This document shows, piece by piece, positions 1 through 8,658 of a stretch of DNA of 64,000 nucleotides. The stretch spans positions 1 to 64,000 of the forward strand of contig NZ_VXCP01000035.1 in the NCBI RefSeq assembly GCF_011355085.1. Reading direction: 5' to 3'. The notes under the pieces are model-generated. The model saw only the letters and a list, made by a program, of their open reading frames with translations. It did not search any database and was not told the DNA's origin. The position numbers and the translations under genes are program-made. Positions within the stretch are counted from its first letter, which is position 1; the number at the start of each line of letters is the position of its first letter. Source of the stretch: Pseudomonas akapageensis. GTDB taxonomy: Bacteria; Pseudomonadota; Gammaproteobacteria; Pseudomonadales; Pseudomonadaceae.

Positions 1-37
1 GCTAGGTTTTCACACAGTCTGCAAGGGCGCCTTTTTT

Positions 38-137
38 CTCGTTCCCACGCGCCGCAAAGGAATGCCTCCGCAGACGCTCCGCGTCGTGACGCTGGAGCGT
101 CAGGTCACTGCATTCCCACGCAGAGCGTGGGAACGAG
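38..137. repeat. REP-type inverted repeat (family 1)
   Basis: A hairpin-forming element whose ends read CTCGTTCCCACGC and GCGTGGGAACGAG in opposite orientation, with GACGCTCCGCGTCGTGACG and other palindromes between them. Related copies occur at 33392-33442 and 53944-54054. It lies just beyond the stop codon of the HerA-type ATPase gene and may act as a transcription barrier for it. This is a typical intergenic REP/REPIN element of fluorescent pseudomonads. Confidence 0.75.
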
Positions 138-144
138 ATACGGA

Positions 145-1629
145 TTAGCGGCGCTTGCTGCCCCCCAACAACGATCCCATCAACCCCCTGACCAACTGCC
201 GACCCAGTTGGTTGGCGGCCTGGCGCATGGCCGACTTCAATGCCTGCCCAGCCACGCTGCCAAGAAACTCACCCGCCTTGTCGCTCAGGCTCTCTTCTGC
301 AGGCGCCGCCGCGGTCGGTCCCGATGGCTGAGGTTCAGTTACCTTGCGTGCCATGAGCATTTCATAAGCCGATTCCCGGTCGACCGGTTTGTCATAACGC
401 CCGGCAAGCGGGGACTGGCTGATCAGAGCGGCGCGTTCAGCCGGGGTGAGCGGGCCGATCCGCGATTGTGGCGGGGCTATCAATACACGCTGAACCATGG
501 CCGGGGTCCCCTTGTCCTGCAAGGTGCCCACCAGCGCTTCGCCGATCCCCAGTTCGGTCAGCACCGCCAGGGTGTCAAACGCTGGATTGGGTCGAAAACC
601 GTCGGCTACGGCCTTCAGGGACTTCTGCTCCTTGGCCGTGAAAGCCCGCAAACCGTGCTGAATTCGCAAGCCAAGCTGGGCCAGAATGTCGTCCGGCAGG
701 TCGCCCGGCGACTGGGTGACGAAATATACCCCGACGCCTTTGGAGCGAATCAACCGCACCACTTGTTCCAGCCGCTCCTGCAAGGCCCTGGGAGTATCGG
801 CAAAGAGCAGGTGCGCCTCGTCGAAAAACAGCGCCAACAGTGGTTTGTCGGCATCGCCTCGCTCCGGGAGCTGCTCGAACAGTTCCGCCAGAAGCCAAAG
901 CAGGAAAGTCGCATAGACCTTGGGCGCTTCATGAACCAGACGGCTGGCATCGAGCAGGTGTATCCGCCCGCGTCCGTCAGCCGTGGGCTGCAGAATATCC
1001 TCCAACTGCAGGGCCGGCTCGCCGAACAGCGCCTCGGCGCCCTGCTGTTCCAGGGTGGCCAATCTGCGCAATAACGCCTGGCTGGAACCGGTGGTCATCA
1101 AGGCACTGTCCTCACCCAACAGCTGCGGGTTGTCCTTGAGGTGATTGAGCAGTGCCTTGAGATCCTTCAAATCGAGCAGCAACAGCCCTTCCCTGTCGGC
1201 AACCTTGAACGCAGCGTACAGCGCCGCCTGCTGGCTATCGCTCAACTCGAGCAGGCTGCCGAGCAATAGTGGCCCCATTTCGCTGATGGTCGTACGCAAC
1301 GGATGACCCGACTCACCTTGTATATCCCACAAGGTGACCGGATACGCCTGCGGACGATGATTGAGCCATGGCATCCCCGCTATCCGCTCGGCAATCTTGC
1401 CCTGCGGGTTGCCTGCCGCTCCCAGACCACACAGGTCACCCTTGATATCCGCGGCAAACACCGCCACGCCGGCATCGCTGAAGGCTTCGGCCAGACGTTG
1501 CAGGGTTACGGTCTTGCCGGTGCCGGTAGCACCTGCCACCAGGCCGTGACGATTGGCCAGGCGCATTTGCTGGGAGATCGGCTGACCGCCCTGGTCTGCG
1601 CCGAGTACAAGTTGCGAGAAATCAGGCAT
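145..1629 (-). CDS. yjgR: HerA-type ATPase, DUF853 (YjgR family)
   Basis: A 494-residue P-loop ATPase of the DUF853/HerA-helicase family. The Walker A motif GATGTGKT lies near residue 35, and a Walker B-like stretch LALFFDEAHLLF follows in the middle of the protein, followed by the VTQSPGDLP sensor region. The C-terminus is rich in basic residues and glycine. I placed the start at an ATG (MPDFSQL) preceded by AGGGGTGAAAAA. A longer reading frame extends 30 codons upstream but begins without a ribosome site. Family members are poorly characterised cytoplasmic ATPases related to DNA-pumping HerA proteins, so the exact substrate is unknown. It stands alone, divergent from the chemoreceptor gene. 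Confidence 0.85.
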   Translation of the reverse strand: MPDFSQLVLGADQGGQPISQQMRLANRHGLVAGATGTGKTVTLQRLAEAFSDAGVAVFAADIKGDLCGLGAAGNPQGKIAERIAGMPWLNHRPQAYPVTLWDIQGESGHPLRTTISEMGPLLLGSLLELSDSQQAALYAAFKVADREGLLLLDLKDLKALLNHLKDNPQLLGEDSALMTTGSSQALLRRLATLEQQGAEALFGEPALQLEDILQPTADGRGRIHLLDASRLVHEAPKVYATFLLWLLAELFEQLPERGDADKPLLALFFDEAHLLFADTPRALQERLEQVVRLIRSKGVGVYFVTQSPGDLPDDILAQLGLRIQHGLRAFTAKEQKSLKAVADGFRPNPAFDTLAVLTELGIGEALVGTLQDKGTPAMVQRVLIAPPQSRIGPLTPAERAALISQSPLAGRYDKPVDRESAYEMLMARKVTEPQPSGPTAAAPAEESLSDKAGEFLGSVAGQALKSAMRQAANQLGRQLVRGLMGSLLGGSKRR

Positions 1630-1816
1630 TTTTTCACCCCTGGTTAAGCTTTGGCTCGAATCTGTCGATATCCATGCAGGTAACAAGATTTTTCTGAGAG
1701 GCCGGTGAGATAACCCCAAAGGGACGGGGGCCTATCTATTTGTTACAGCCTGCCATTTCATCCGAACATCTCTTGTGTGCACCCGAAATAAAAGACCTTA
1801 GCGGACACACCACGTC

Positions 1817-3706
1817 ATGAATAAAAACCTGCGTTTCAGCCACAAGATCCTGCTTGCGGCGTCCCTGATCGTAGTAGTCGCTTTCGCGCTATTCACCTTG
1901 TACAACGACTTTCTTCAGCGTAATGCCATTCGCGAGGACTTGAATAGCTATCTCCATGAAATGGGGGAAACCACTTCGGCCAACATCAAGAACTGGTTCG
2001 ACGGGCGAATTCTGCTGATTGAAAACCTCGGGCAGACCGTTGCCCTGAACCCTGACATGGCCAATGTCAGCGATCTACTGGAACAAAAAGCCCTGGCGAC
2101 GAGTTTCCTCGGGGTCTATCTGGGCGCCACCGACGGCAAGTTCCTCATTCGCCCCGACAGCAAGATGCCCGATGGCTACGATCCACGCGTGCGCCCCTGG
2201 TACAAGAGCGGCCAGGCCGCCAACGGCCCGGCCTTGACCGAACCCTACATCGACCTGGCCTCCAACAAGCTGGTGATTTCGATTGTTGCGCCAACCCACA
2301 AGGGCGGCCAGAACCTGGGCGTAGTCGGTGGCGACTTGAGCCTCGACGCAATGACCGAAATCATCAATTCGCTGAAAATCGGCGGCATGGGCTTCGCCTT
2401 CCTGGTCAGTGCCGACGGCACGGTACTGGTCCATCCGGACAAGAACCTGGTGATGAAATCGCTGAGCGATGTGTTCCCGCAGAACACGCCGCGCCTGAGC
2501 AGCGACCTCAGCGAAATCGAAGTGGATGGCAAGACCCGGATCCTGACCTTCAGCCCGGTCAAGGGCCTGCCTTCGGTGAACTGGTACATCGGCCTGTCCG
2601 TGGACAAGGACAAGGCCTACGCAATGCTGAGTAAGTTCCGCGCCTCGGCCCTGGTCGCCGTCGTGGTCGCCGTGGTGTTCATCATTGCCCTGCTCGGCAT
2701 GCTGATCCGCCTGCTGATGCAGCCACTGCACACCATGAGCCGGGCCATGGCAGACATCGCCGAAGGCGAAGGTGACCTGACCAGGCGCCTGGCCATTCAC
2801 ACCCACGACGAATTCGGTACTCTCGGCACCGCCTTCAACCGCTTCGTCGAACGCATTCATGGCTCTATCCGCGAAGTCTCGTCGGCCACCGAACAAGTCA
2901 ACGAAGTCGCCCTGCGCGTGGTCAGCGCCTCCAACTCGTCGATGCACAACTCCGACGAACAGGCCAACCGCACCAACAGCGTGGCGGCGGCGATCAACCA
3001 GTTGGGCGCAGCCGCTCAGGAAATCGCCCACAATGCTGCGCAAGCTTCGCAACATGCGAGCTCCGCCCGCCACCTGGCCGAAGAAGGTCAGCAAGTGGTC
3101 GATCGCAGCATCCAGGCGATGAACCGCTTGTCGGACCTGATCTGCACATCCAGCAGCCACATCGAAACGCTCAACAGCAAAACCGTAAACATCGGGCAGA
3201 TCCTCGAAGTCATCACCAGCATTTCCCAGCAAACCAACCTGCTGGCCCTCAATGCCGCCATCGAAGCGGCGCGGGCCGGTGAAGCCGGGCGTGGGTTTGC
3301 CGTGGTCGCCGACGAAGTGCGCAACCTGGCCCATCGCACCCAGGAATCGGCGCAACAGGTGCAGAAGATGATCGAAGAACTGCAGGTTGGCGCGCGTGAA
3401 TCGGTCAGCACCATGGGCGAAAGCCAGCGTCACAGCCAGGACAGCGTCTCGATTGCCAACCAGGCGGGCGAGCGCCTGGGCAGCGTGACCCAGCGCATCG
3501 GCGAGATCGACGGCATGAACCAGTCGGTGGCCACCGCCACCGAGGAACAGACCGCCGTGGTCGATTCGATCAACATGGACATCACCGAGATCAATACACT
3601 CAACCAGGAGGGCGTGGAGAACCTGCAGTCCACCTTGCGGGCGTGTGCGGACCTCGAGCAGCAGGCTGCGCGTTTGAAGCAATTGGTGGGTAGTTTCAGG
3701 ATCTGA
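1817..3706 (+). CDS. Methyl-accepting chemotaxis protein, PctA-type amino-acid receptor
   Basis: A 629-residue transmembrane chemoreceptor. Membrane segment 1 is at residues 11-30, a dCache sensor spans about 35-270, membrane segment 2 is near 275-298, and HAMP and a long signalling coiled coil follow. The conserved hairpin (SQQTNLLALNAAIEAARA) is present near residue 480. The residues that bind the amino-acid backbone in the dCache_1AA family are all present: Y121, R126, W128, Y129, Y144, D146 and D173. They have the same numbering as PctA of P. aeruginosa, as I recall it. This supports sensing of L-amino acids. No C-terminal CheR-tethering pentapeptide is visible. PAO1 has the pct genes at the same locus. 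Confidence 0.93.
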   Translation: MNKNLRFSHKILLAASLIVVVAFALFTLYNDFLQRNAIREDLNSYLHEMGETTSANIKNWFDGRILLIENLGQTVALNPDMANVSDLLEQKALATSFLGVYLGATDGKFLIRPDSKMPDGYDPRVRPWYKSGQAANGPALTEPYIDLASNKLVISIVAPTHKGGQNLGVVGGDLSLDAMTEIINSLKIGGMGFAFLVSADGTVLVHPDKNLVMKSLSDVFPQNTPRLSSDLSEIEVDGKTRILTFSPVKGLPSVNWYIGLSVDKDKAYAMLSKFRASALVAVVVAVVFIIALLGMLIRLLMQPLHTMSRAMADIAEGEGDLTRRLAIHTHDEFGTLGTAFNRFVERIHGSIREVSSATEQVNEVALRVVSASNSSMHNSDEQANRTNSVAAAINQLGAAAQEIAHNAAQASQHASSARHLAEEGQQVVDRSIQAMNRLSDLICTSSSHIETLNSKTVNIGQILEVITSISQQTNLLALNAAIEAARAGEAGRGFAVVADEVRNLAHRTQESAQQVQKMIEELQVGARESVSTMGESQRHSQDSVSIANQAGERLGSVTQRIGEIDGMNQSVATATEEQTAVVDSINMDITEINTLNQEGVENLQSTLRACADLEQQAARLKQLVGSFRI

Positions 3707-3737
3707 TTGGCATTTATTACGGCCGCTTCGCGGCCGA

Positions 3738-3804
3738 TCGCGGGCAAGCCCGCTCCCACAGTGTCCCCGGTGTACCTGTGGGAGCTGGCTTGCCAGCGAT
3801 GAGG
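3738..3804. repeat. REP pair (family 2)
   Basis: Two opposed REP units, TCGCGGGCAAGCCCGCTCCCACA and CTGTGGGAGCTGGCTTGCC (continuing AGCGATG), form a REPIN-like hairpin between the chemoreceptor and the glycosyltransferase gene. Further pairs of this family lie at 23441-23514, 27438-27516 and 41741-41812. Confidence 0.8.
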
Positions 3805-3895
3805 CCAGAACAGACACCCCCGCCCTCCCCCGATCGAACATCTATCCTTAGTAGAGGTCCACCCTAGGACAATGTACTTCGGAGGGATGCTGATC

Positions 3896-5008
3896 GTGCA
3901 TATTGCTGACATCACCATGTTCTACGCCCCTGCCAGTGGCGGCGTGAGAACTTACCTTGATGCCAAACATCGCCGCCTGGGGCTCAACCCCGGTGTTCGC
4001 CATAGCCTGCTGATTCCCGGCCCCAGCCTGAGCTGGGAAAACGGCATTTACCAGGTCCCGGCACCCGCCCTGCCATTCGGCAATGGCTACCGCTTTCCTC
4101 TTCGTCTGGCGCCGTGGCGAAATGTCCTGCACGATCTGCAGCCGGACCTTATCGAAGTCGGCGACCCTTACTTGACCGCATGGGCCGCGCTCGATGCACG
4201 CCGCCAACTCGATGTACCGGTCATCGGCTTCTATCACTCGGACCTGCCATTGCTGGTCAGCAACCGCATGGGCAATTGGTTCACCCCCAACGTGGAAGCC
4301 TATGTGAGCAAGCTGTATGGCAACTTCGACCGTGTCCTCGCCCCCAGCCAGGTCATGGCGGACAAGTTGCGCAGCCTGGGTATCGGAAATGTGCACCTGC
4401 AGCGCCTCGGCGTTGACCTCAATGCATTCAACCCGAGCCATCGCGATGCACGCGTCAGGGAAGAACTGGGTATCAACGATGACACCCGGCTGCTGATCTT
4501 CGCCGGCCGCGGCTCCAAGGAAAAAAACCTGCCGGTGCTACTCGACTGCATGAGACGGCTCGGCCGGCATTACCATTTGCTGTTGATCGGCTCGCACATG
4601 CCGGCCAACGTCCCGAACAACGTGACCGTCATCAATCGCTTCTGCCCTACCCAGCAACTTGCCAGATTTCTGGCCAGCGCCGACGCCCTGGTTCACGCAG
4701 GCGACCATGAAACTTTCGGTCTGGTCGTACTCGAAGCCATGGCCAGTGGCATCCCGGTCGTCGCGGCCGCCGCCGGGGCGTTCCCGGAAATTGTCCGCGA
4801 AGACTGCGGCGTGCTCTTCGCGCCAAACGACAGCCTGGCCATGGCCCGAGCGGTACGCGAGCTGTTCGGCCGGGACTGCGGCGAAATCGGCCGACAGGCG
4901 CGGTGCCACGCCGAACAAAAGTACGCCTGGGACAACGTGGTCAGCGGGCTGCTCGAACATTATCGGGCCGTCCTTGGCAGCAACCTGCCAATGCCCGTCC
5001 ATGCATGA
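3896..5008 (+). CDS. Glycosyltransferase family 4 (GT-B)
   Basis: A GT-B fold glycosyltransferase of about 370 residues, first gene of a three-gene operon. The N-terminus MHIADITMFYAP-ASGGVRTYL is typical of GT4 enzymes with a glycine-rich acceptor loop. The C-terminal half holds GRGSKEKN for nucleotide-sugar binding and the EX7E motif ETFGLVVLE, followed by GIPVVAAAAGAFPEIV. I chose a GTG start at 3896 because GGAGGG at 3881-3886 sits nine bases upstream. In-frame ATGs at 3872 and 3887 are possible, but one precedes that ribosome site and the other abuts it. It probably transfers a sugar to a lipid or glycan at the inner membrane. The acceptor is unknown. Confidence 0.85.
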   Translation: MHIADITMFYAPASGGVRTYLDAKHRRLGLNPGVRHSLLIPGPSLSWENGIYQVPAPALPFGNGYRFPLRLAPWRNVLHDLQPDLIEVGDPYLTAWAALDARRQLDVPVIGFYHSDLPLLVSNRMGNWFTPNVEAYVSKLYGNFDRVLAPSQVMADKLRSLGIGNVHLQRLGVDLNAFNPSHRDARVREELGINDDTRLLIFAGRGSKEKNLPVLLDCMRRLGRHYHLLLIGSHMPANVPNNVTVINRFCPTQQLARFLASADALVHAGDHETFGLVVLEAMASGIPVVAAAAGAFPEIVREDCGVLFAPNDSLAMARAVRELFGRDCGEIGRQARCHAEQKYAWDNVVSGLLEHYRAVLGSNLPMPVHA

Positions 5009-5777
5009 GACCGAACGCAAACCACCCCGGCAGCGTAGCCTGTTGCTGGTGTTGCATGACGTTGCCCCCCCGACCTGGGCGGACTACAAACCCTTTGTCG
5101 AAGCCGTCGACAGCCTGGGCTCTATCCCCTTGACCCTGCTGGTCGTCCCGGACTTTCACCGACGCAACGCGCTCGATGATCACCCCGTTTTTTGCAGCGT
5201 ACTGGATCAGCGCCTGGCACGTGGTGACGAGTTGGTCCTGCATGGCTATTACCATGCCGACGACAGCCCGCCTCCACGTACCGCGCGAGACTTTTTCATG
5301 CGCCGTATCTACACCCGAGAGGGAGAGTTTTATACGCTCGACGAGGAACAGGCCCTGAATCGGCTGACTGCTGGCATCGCCCTGTTCGAACGTCATGGCT
5401 GGCCGCTGCACGGCTTTGTCGCGCCGGCCTGGCTGATGAGTGAAGGTACTCGCGCGGCGCTGCGCTCACTACCCCTGCGCTACACCAGCTCGCCACAGCA
5501 TCTGTATCGGCTGCCCGACTTCTCTTGCCTGGAAGCTCCCGGCCTGGTCTGGAGTGCACGCAGTGCCTGGCGACGTGCAGCTTCCAGCATCATCAGCAAA
5601 CGACGTGAAAGTCACCTGCGACAGGCATCGACGATTCGCCTGGGCTTGCACCCGGTGGACATGCGCCATGACTTTTCCCGCGACTACTGGCTCCATGCGT
5701 TGCAGCGACTGCTGGATGATGGACGCCAGCCCATGACCAAGGCCGCCTGGCTGGCCGGACAGGATCACTGGCGATGA
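5001..5777 (+). CDS. DUF2334 polysaccharide deacetylase-like protein
   Basis: A 258-residue protein of the DUF2334 family, distantly related to NodB-type polysaccharide deacetylases. Candidate metal-site residues include HD in LLLVLHDVAPP near the N-terminus, HGYYH in the middle, and GLHPVDMRHD toward the C-terminus. It begins with an ATG overlapping the glycosyltransferase stop by 8 bases and ends overlapping the next start (ATGA), so the three genes are almost certainly translationally coupled. There is no signal peptide, which suggests cytoplasmic action on a lipid-linked sugar before export. The deacetylase activity is inferred from the family only. Confidence 0.82.
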   Translation: MHETERKPPRQRSLLLVLHDVAPPTWADYKPFVEAVDSLGSIPLTLLVVPDFHRRNALDDHPVFCSVLDQRLARGDELVLHGYYHADDSPPPRTARDFFMRRIYTREGEFYTLDEEQALNRLTAGIALFERHGWPLHGFVAPAWLMSEGTRAALRSLPLRYTSSPQHLYRLPDFSCLEAPGLVWSARSAWRRAASSIISKRRESHLRQASTIRLGLHPVDMRHDFSRDYWLHALQRLLDDGRQPMTKAAWLAGQDHWR

Positions 5778-6769
5778 GCCGGATTGCCTGGCTGCTGGCC
5801 GGCCTGCTGGCGGCGCTGCTGATCCCACTGCTACTCGGTGGCAGGGAAATGCTGGTGCGCCTGCAGGCATTTCCACTGCCCATGCTCCTGCTGCTGTTCT
5901 CCATGATCGGCGGGTGCTGGGTTATCAATGCCGCGCGCCTGCGCCTGCTGTTGGGTGATCAGGTCAGCTGTATCGGCCGCCTGAAAAGTTTCGCCGTGGT
6001 CATGGCCACCGAGTTTGCCATCTGTGCGAGCCCGGGCGGCAGCGGCGGCCCGTTGACCCTGATGACCTTGCTTGCACGCAACGGCATACGGCCTGCGCGC
6101 AGCAGTGCAGTGTTCGCCATGGACCAACTCAGCGATCTGGTGTTCTTCTTTTGCGCCCTGGTCGGCATCCTGCTGTATGCCCTGTTTCAAAACCTCAATC
6201 CGGATCTGGAGTGGATGCTGGTCGTCAGTGCCCTGCTGGTGCTTGGCGGCTTGAGCCTGTGCATGGCGCTCGCGCGCTTTCATCGCCGCATCCTGCGAAT
6301 CAATGGACGCTTGCTTTGCCGGCTGAACGTGAAGCCCGCTACCCGTTTGCGCTGGGCTCGAAAGCTCCTGCACTTTCTCCAGGCCTTCACCGATACCTGC
6401 AAACTCCCATGGCGAAGCCTGGCCGGCGTATTCTTGCTGACATGCCTGCATTGGGGCCTGCGTTACAGCGTGCTGTACCTGACGTTGCGGGGGCTGGGCG
6501 TGGATCTGCAGTGGGCCTGGACTTTTCTGATCCAGATGCTGTCACTCAGTGCCGGGCAACTGAGCCTGCTGCCAGGCGGAGCAGGTGCTGCCGAACTGAC
6601 ATCTGCCGCTCTGCTGGCGCCAATGGTGGGCAAAACCACTGCGGCAGCGGCCATTCTGATCTGGCGATCAGTGACCTATTACTTCTATTTGATCGCAGGC
6701 GGACCGGTCTTTGTGCTGATGGTCGGGCGACCCTTGCTGCACAAACTGATGAGTCTCAAGCAGGTTTAG
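5774..6769 (+). CDS. UPF0104 / lysylphosphatidylglycerol synthase-TM family membrane protein
   Basis: A 331-residue polytopic membrane protein with about eight hydrophobic segments, starting MSRIAWLLAGLLAALLIP. The UPF0104 signature is visible in ASPGGSGGPLTL and in LSLLPGGAGAAE. Relatives form the transmembrane half of MprF, and several are thought to flip or move lipids across the inner membrane. The start overlaps the deacetylase-like gene by four bases. A sensible reading is that the glycosyltransferase builds, the DUF2334 protein edits and this protein translocates a glycolipid. That chain of events is inference. Confidence 0.85.
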   Translation: MSRIAWLLAGLLAALLIPLLLGGREMLVRLQAFPLPMLLLLFSMIGGCWVINAARLRLLLGDQVSCIGRLKSFAVVMATEFAICASPGGSGGPLTLMTLLARNGIRPARSSAVFAMDQLSDLVFFFCALVGILLYALFQNLNPDLEWMLVVSALLVLGGLSLCMALARFHRRILRINGRLLCRLNVKPATRLRWARKLLHFLQAFTDTCKLPWRSLAGVFLLTCLHWGLRYSVLYLTLRGLGVDLQWAWTFLIQMLSLSAGQLSLLPGGAGAAELTSAALLAPMVGKTTAAAAILIWRSVTYYFYLIAGGPVFVLMVGRPLLHKLMSLKQV

Positions 6770-6947
6770 GCGCATCCGCATCAATGCTGGTATCCGCCTC
6801 GTCCTGCAGTTGCCGCCAAAGCTCGGCAGCATCCGCAAACTCGGTGCCGTTCTCATCGCTCAAGGCGTCGGGGTCGTAACGGCTGAGGCAGCCTTCACCC
6901 AGCGTGGGTGGCGCCTTTGCGGTGGCCTTTTCCAGTGGATCAGTCAT
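6756..6947 (-). CDS. Small acidic conserved hypothetical protein (63 aa)
   Basis: A 63-residue, strongly acidic soluble protein starting MTDPLEKATAKAPP and ending DADAPKPA. The start is set by GAGGTGGGGA immediately upstream of the ATG. Its last 14 bases overlap, tail to tail, the end of the UPF0104 gene on the other strand. It lies downstream of purU, beyond the purU terminator. I do not recognise a domain. The codon pattern and good ribosome site support a real gene. Confidence 0.7.
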   Translation of the reverse strand: MTDPLEKATAKAPPTLGEGCLSRYDPDALSDENGTEFADAAELWRQLQDEADTSIDADAPKPA

Positions 6948-6964
6948 TCCCCACCTCGCTATTC

Positions 6965-7000
6965 GAAAAGCAGCCGGGCTTTCGCCAACGCCCGGCTGCT
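6965..7000 (-). terminator. Rho-independent terminator of purU
   Basis: Perfect 11-bp stem AGCAGCCGGGC/GCCCGGCTGCT with a 10-base loop. On the minus strand it is followed by TTTTCG, 9 bases past the purU stop. Confidence 0.85.
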
Positions 7001-7008
7001 TGCTGCTG

Positions 7009-7860
7009 TCAGTTAAACACGACTGTCTTGTTGCCGTGAACCAGCACGCGATCTTCCAGGTGGTAGCGCAAGCCGCGGGCCAACACCATCTTCTCCACGT
7101 CGCGGCCGAAGCGAACCATGTCTTCGATACTGTCGCTGTGGCTGACGCGTACCACGTCCTGCTCAATGATAGGACCGGCATCCAGCTCTTCGGTCACGTA
7201 GTGACAGGTGGCACCGATCAACTTCACGCCGCGCATCGAAGCCTGATGATACGGCTTGGCGCCAACGAAGGACGGCAGGAAGCTGTGGTGAATATTGATG
7301 ACCTGATGGGCATATTCCTGGCACAACTGCGGAGGCAGGATTTGCATGTAACGCGCCAGCACCACCACTTCGGCCTGGTGATGCTTGACCAGGCGCGAGA
7401 CTTCAGCGAACGCCGGTTGTTTGTCTTTCGGGTCGACCGGTACGTGGTAGTACGGGATGCCGTGCCACTCGACCATGCTGCGCAGGTCGTCGTGGTTGGA
7501 GATGACACAGGCGATTTCGCAATCGAGTTCATCGCTGTGCCAGCGGTGCAACAAGTCGGCCAGGCAGTGGGACTCGCGGCTGGCCATCAACACCACGCGT
7601 TTTTTCTGGTCGGTGTCGGTGATGCGCCAGACCATGGAGAACTCTTTGGCAATCGGCTCGAACGCTTCACGAAATTGCTCGATACCAAAGGGCAGCGTAT
7701 CGGCACGGATTTCGTGACGCATGAAGAACCAGCCGCTAAGGTCATCGGAGTGATGGCTCGCTTCGGTGATCCAGCCGTTGTAAGAAGCCAGAAAATTACT
7801 GACTTTGGCAACAATGCCAACGCGGTCGGGGCAAGCTATCACCAGCCGATAAGTGCGCAT
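7009..7860 (-). CDS. purU: Formyltetrahydrofolate deformylase PurU
   Basis: A 283-residue enzyme that hydrolyses 10-formyltetrahydrofolate to formate and tetrahydrofolate, balancing one-carbon and purine supply. An N-terminal ACT-type domain (TYRLVIACPDRVGIVAKVSNFL) precedes a formyltransferase-like catalytic domain with VINIHHSFLPSF, VKLIGATCHYV and DAGPIIEQDV motifs. The start is the ATG at MRTYRLV with GGAG upstream. The length is usual for the family. Its placement upstream of mvaT and sbcB matches the PA4314-PA4316 order recalled for PAO1. It is a single-gene unit with its own terminator. Confidence 0.95.
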   Translation of the reverse strand: MRTYRLVIACPDRVGIVAKVSNFLASYNGWITEASHHSDDLSGWFFMRHEIRADTLPFGIEQFREAFEPIAKEFSMVWRITDTDQKKRVVLMASRESHCLADLLHRWHSDELDCEIACVISNHDDLRSMVEWHGIPYYHVPVDPKDKQPAFAEVSRLVKHHQAEVVVLARYMQILPPQLCQEYAHQVINIHHSFLPSFVGAKPYHQASMRGVKLIGATCHYVTEELDAGPIIEQDVVRVSHSDSIEDMVRFGRDVEKMVLARGLRYHLEDRVLVHGNKTVVFN

Positions 7861-8198
7861 GAGGGAGACTCCAGAACTTCGCAAAGGCGGCTATTCTAGC
7901 GACTGCTTGAAAAAACTGCAGTAGTCCTCGCACGCTTTGTCAACGCTCGCACCTGCCAACCTTGCGCCGAACTCGGCCCAGGCGACAAGTAGCCTGACGT
8001 TCAGGGCAGTGGCGGCCCGGCACATGAATTTTTGTTAATCCGCTGTGCTGCTTAATATCTAATTCTCGACTTGCAGTGTCCGGTTAAGATTTAAAGTAAT
8101 TTGTCGGAACTCGGCATTTAATGTTTACTTGATCAAACTGTCTGACTATTATTGCGGCACTGTCTCTCTGCCATCCCTTTCCTCATAAGGTAGTGCTC
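7861..8198. other. AT-rich intergenic region upstream of mvaT
   Basis: A 338-base gap with no convincing gene on either strand. The left part holds the purU leader. From about 8030 to 8160 the DNA is markedly AT-rich compared with the surroundings, with runs such as GAATTTTTGTTAATCC and GGTTAAGATTTAAAG. MvaT prefers AT-rich DNA, so autoregulation at this site is plausible but is inference. Confidence 0.6.
8124..8152 (+). promoter_or_regulatory. Candidate sigma-70 promoter of mvaT
   Basis: TTTACT (8124-8129) and TATTAT (8147-8152) are separated by 17 bases, about 47 bases before the mvaT start. The -10 element matches consensus at five of six positions. Confidence 0.5.
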
Positions 8199-8576
8199 AT
8201 GTCCCTGATCAACGAATACCGCGCCACAGAAGAAGCCATCAAAGAACTGCAAGCCCGTTTGAAGAATCTGTCCCAAGACGACAAACTGCAAACCGAGCTG
8301 GAATTCGAAGGCAAACTGCGTACCCTGATGGGCGAGTATCAAAAATCCCTGCGCGACATCATCGCGCTGCTCGATCCAGAAGCCAAAGTATCCAAAGCTC
8401 CACGTGGCGCCGTGAAAACTACCGGCACCAAGCGTGCACGCAAGGTTAAACAGTACAAAAACCCGCACAATGGCGAAGTCATCGAAACCAAAGGCGGCAA
8501 CCACAAGACTCTGAAAGAGTGGAAAGCCAAGTGGGGCGGTGACGTGGTTGAAGGCTGGGCTACCCTGCTGGGCTAA
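8199..8576 (+). CDS. mvaT: H-NS-family xenogeneic silencer MvaT
   Basis: A 125-residue nucleoid protein of the MvaT/MvaU family, functional equivalent of H-NS in pseudomonads. The N-terminal coiled-coil (residues 1-60, SLINEYRATEEAIKELQARL) mediates oligomerisation. The C-terminal AT-hook-like DNA-binding region has the family hallmark GNHKTLKEWKAKWG, after KRARKVKQYKNP. The ATG at MSLINEY follows AAGG by eight bases. It silences AT-rich and horizontally acquired DNA and affects biofilm and virulence genes in P. aeruginosa. Confidence 0.96.
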   Translation: MSLINEYRATEEAIKELQARLKNLSQDDKLQTELEFEGKLRTLMGEYQKSLRDIIALLDPEAKVSKAPRGAVKTTGTKRARKVKQYKNPHNGEVIETKGGNHKTLKEWKAKWGGDVVEGWATLLG

Positions 8577-8606
8577 TTGCCACGATCTGCTGTTAATAAA
8601 CAGCAA

Positions 8607-8638
8607 TAAAAAAACGCCAGCTTGCTGGCGTTTTTTTA
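8607..8638. terminator. Bidirectional terminator between mvaT and sbcB
   Basis: ACGCCAGC/GCTGGCGT stem with a TT loop, flanked by an A run on the left and T7 on the right. It can serve mvaT on the plus strand and sbcB on the minus strand. Confidence 0.9.
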
Positions 8639-8658
8639 TTGCTTGCGAAGGCTTCCGA

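Noticed and set aside
2075..3841. 588-codon minus-strand frame opposite the chemoreceptor
   Set aside because: It mirrors a gene with all catalytic and ligand motifs on the plus strand. Its own sequence is low-complexity His/Gly/Val/Asp, as in GC-rich antisense frames.
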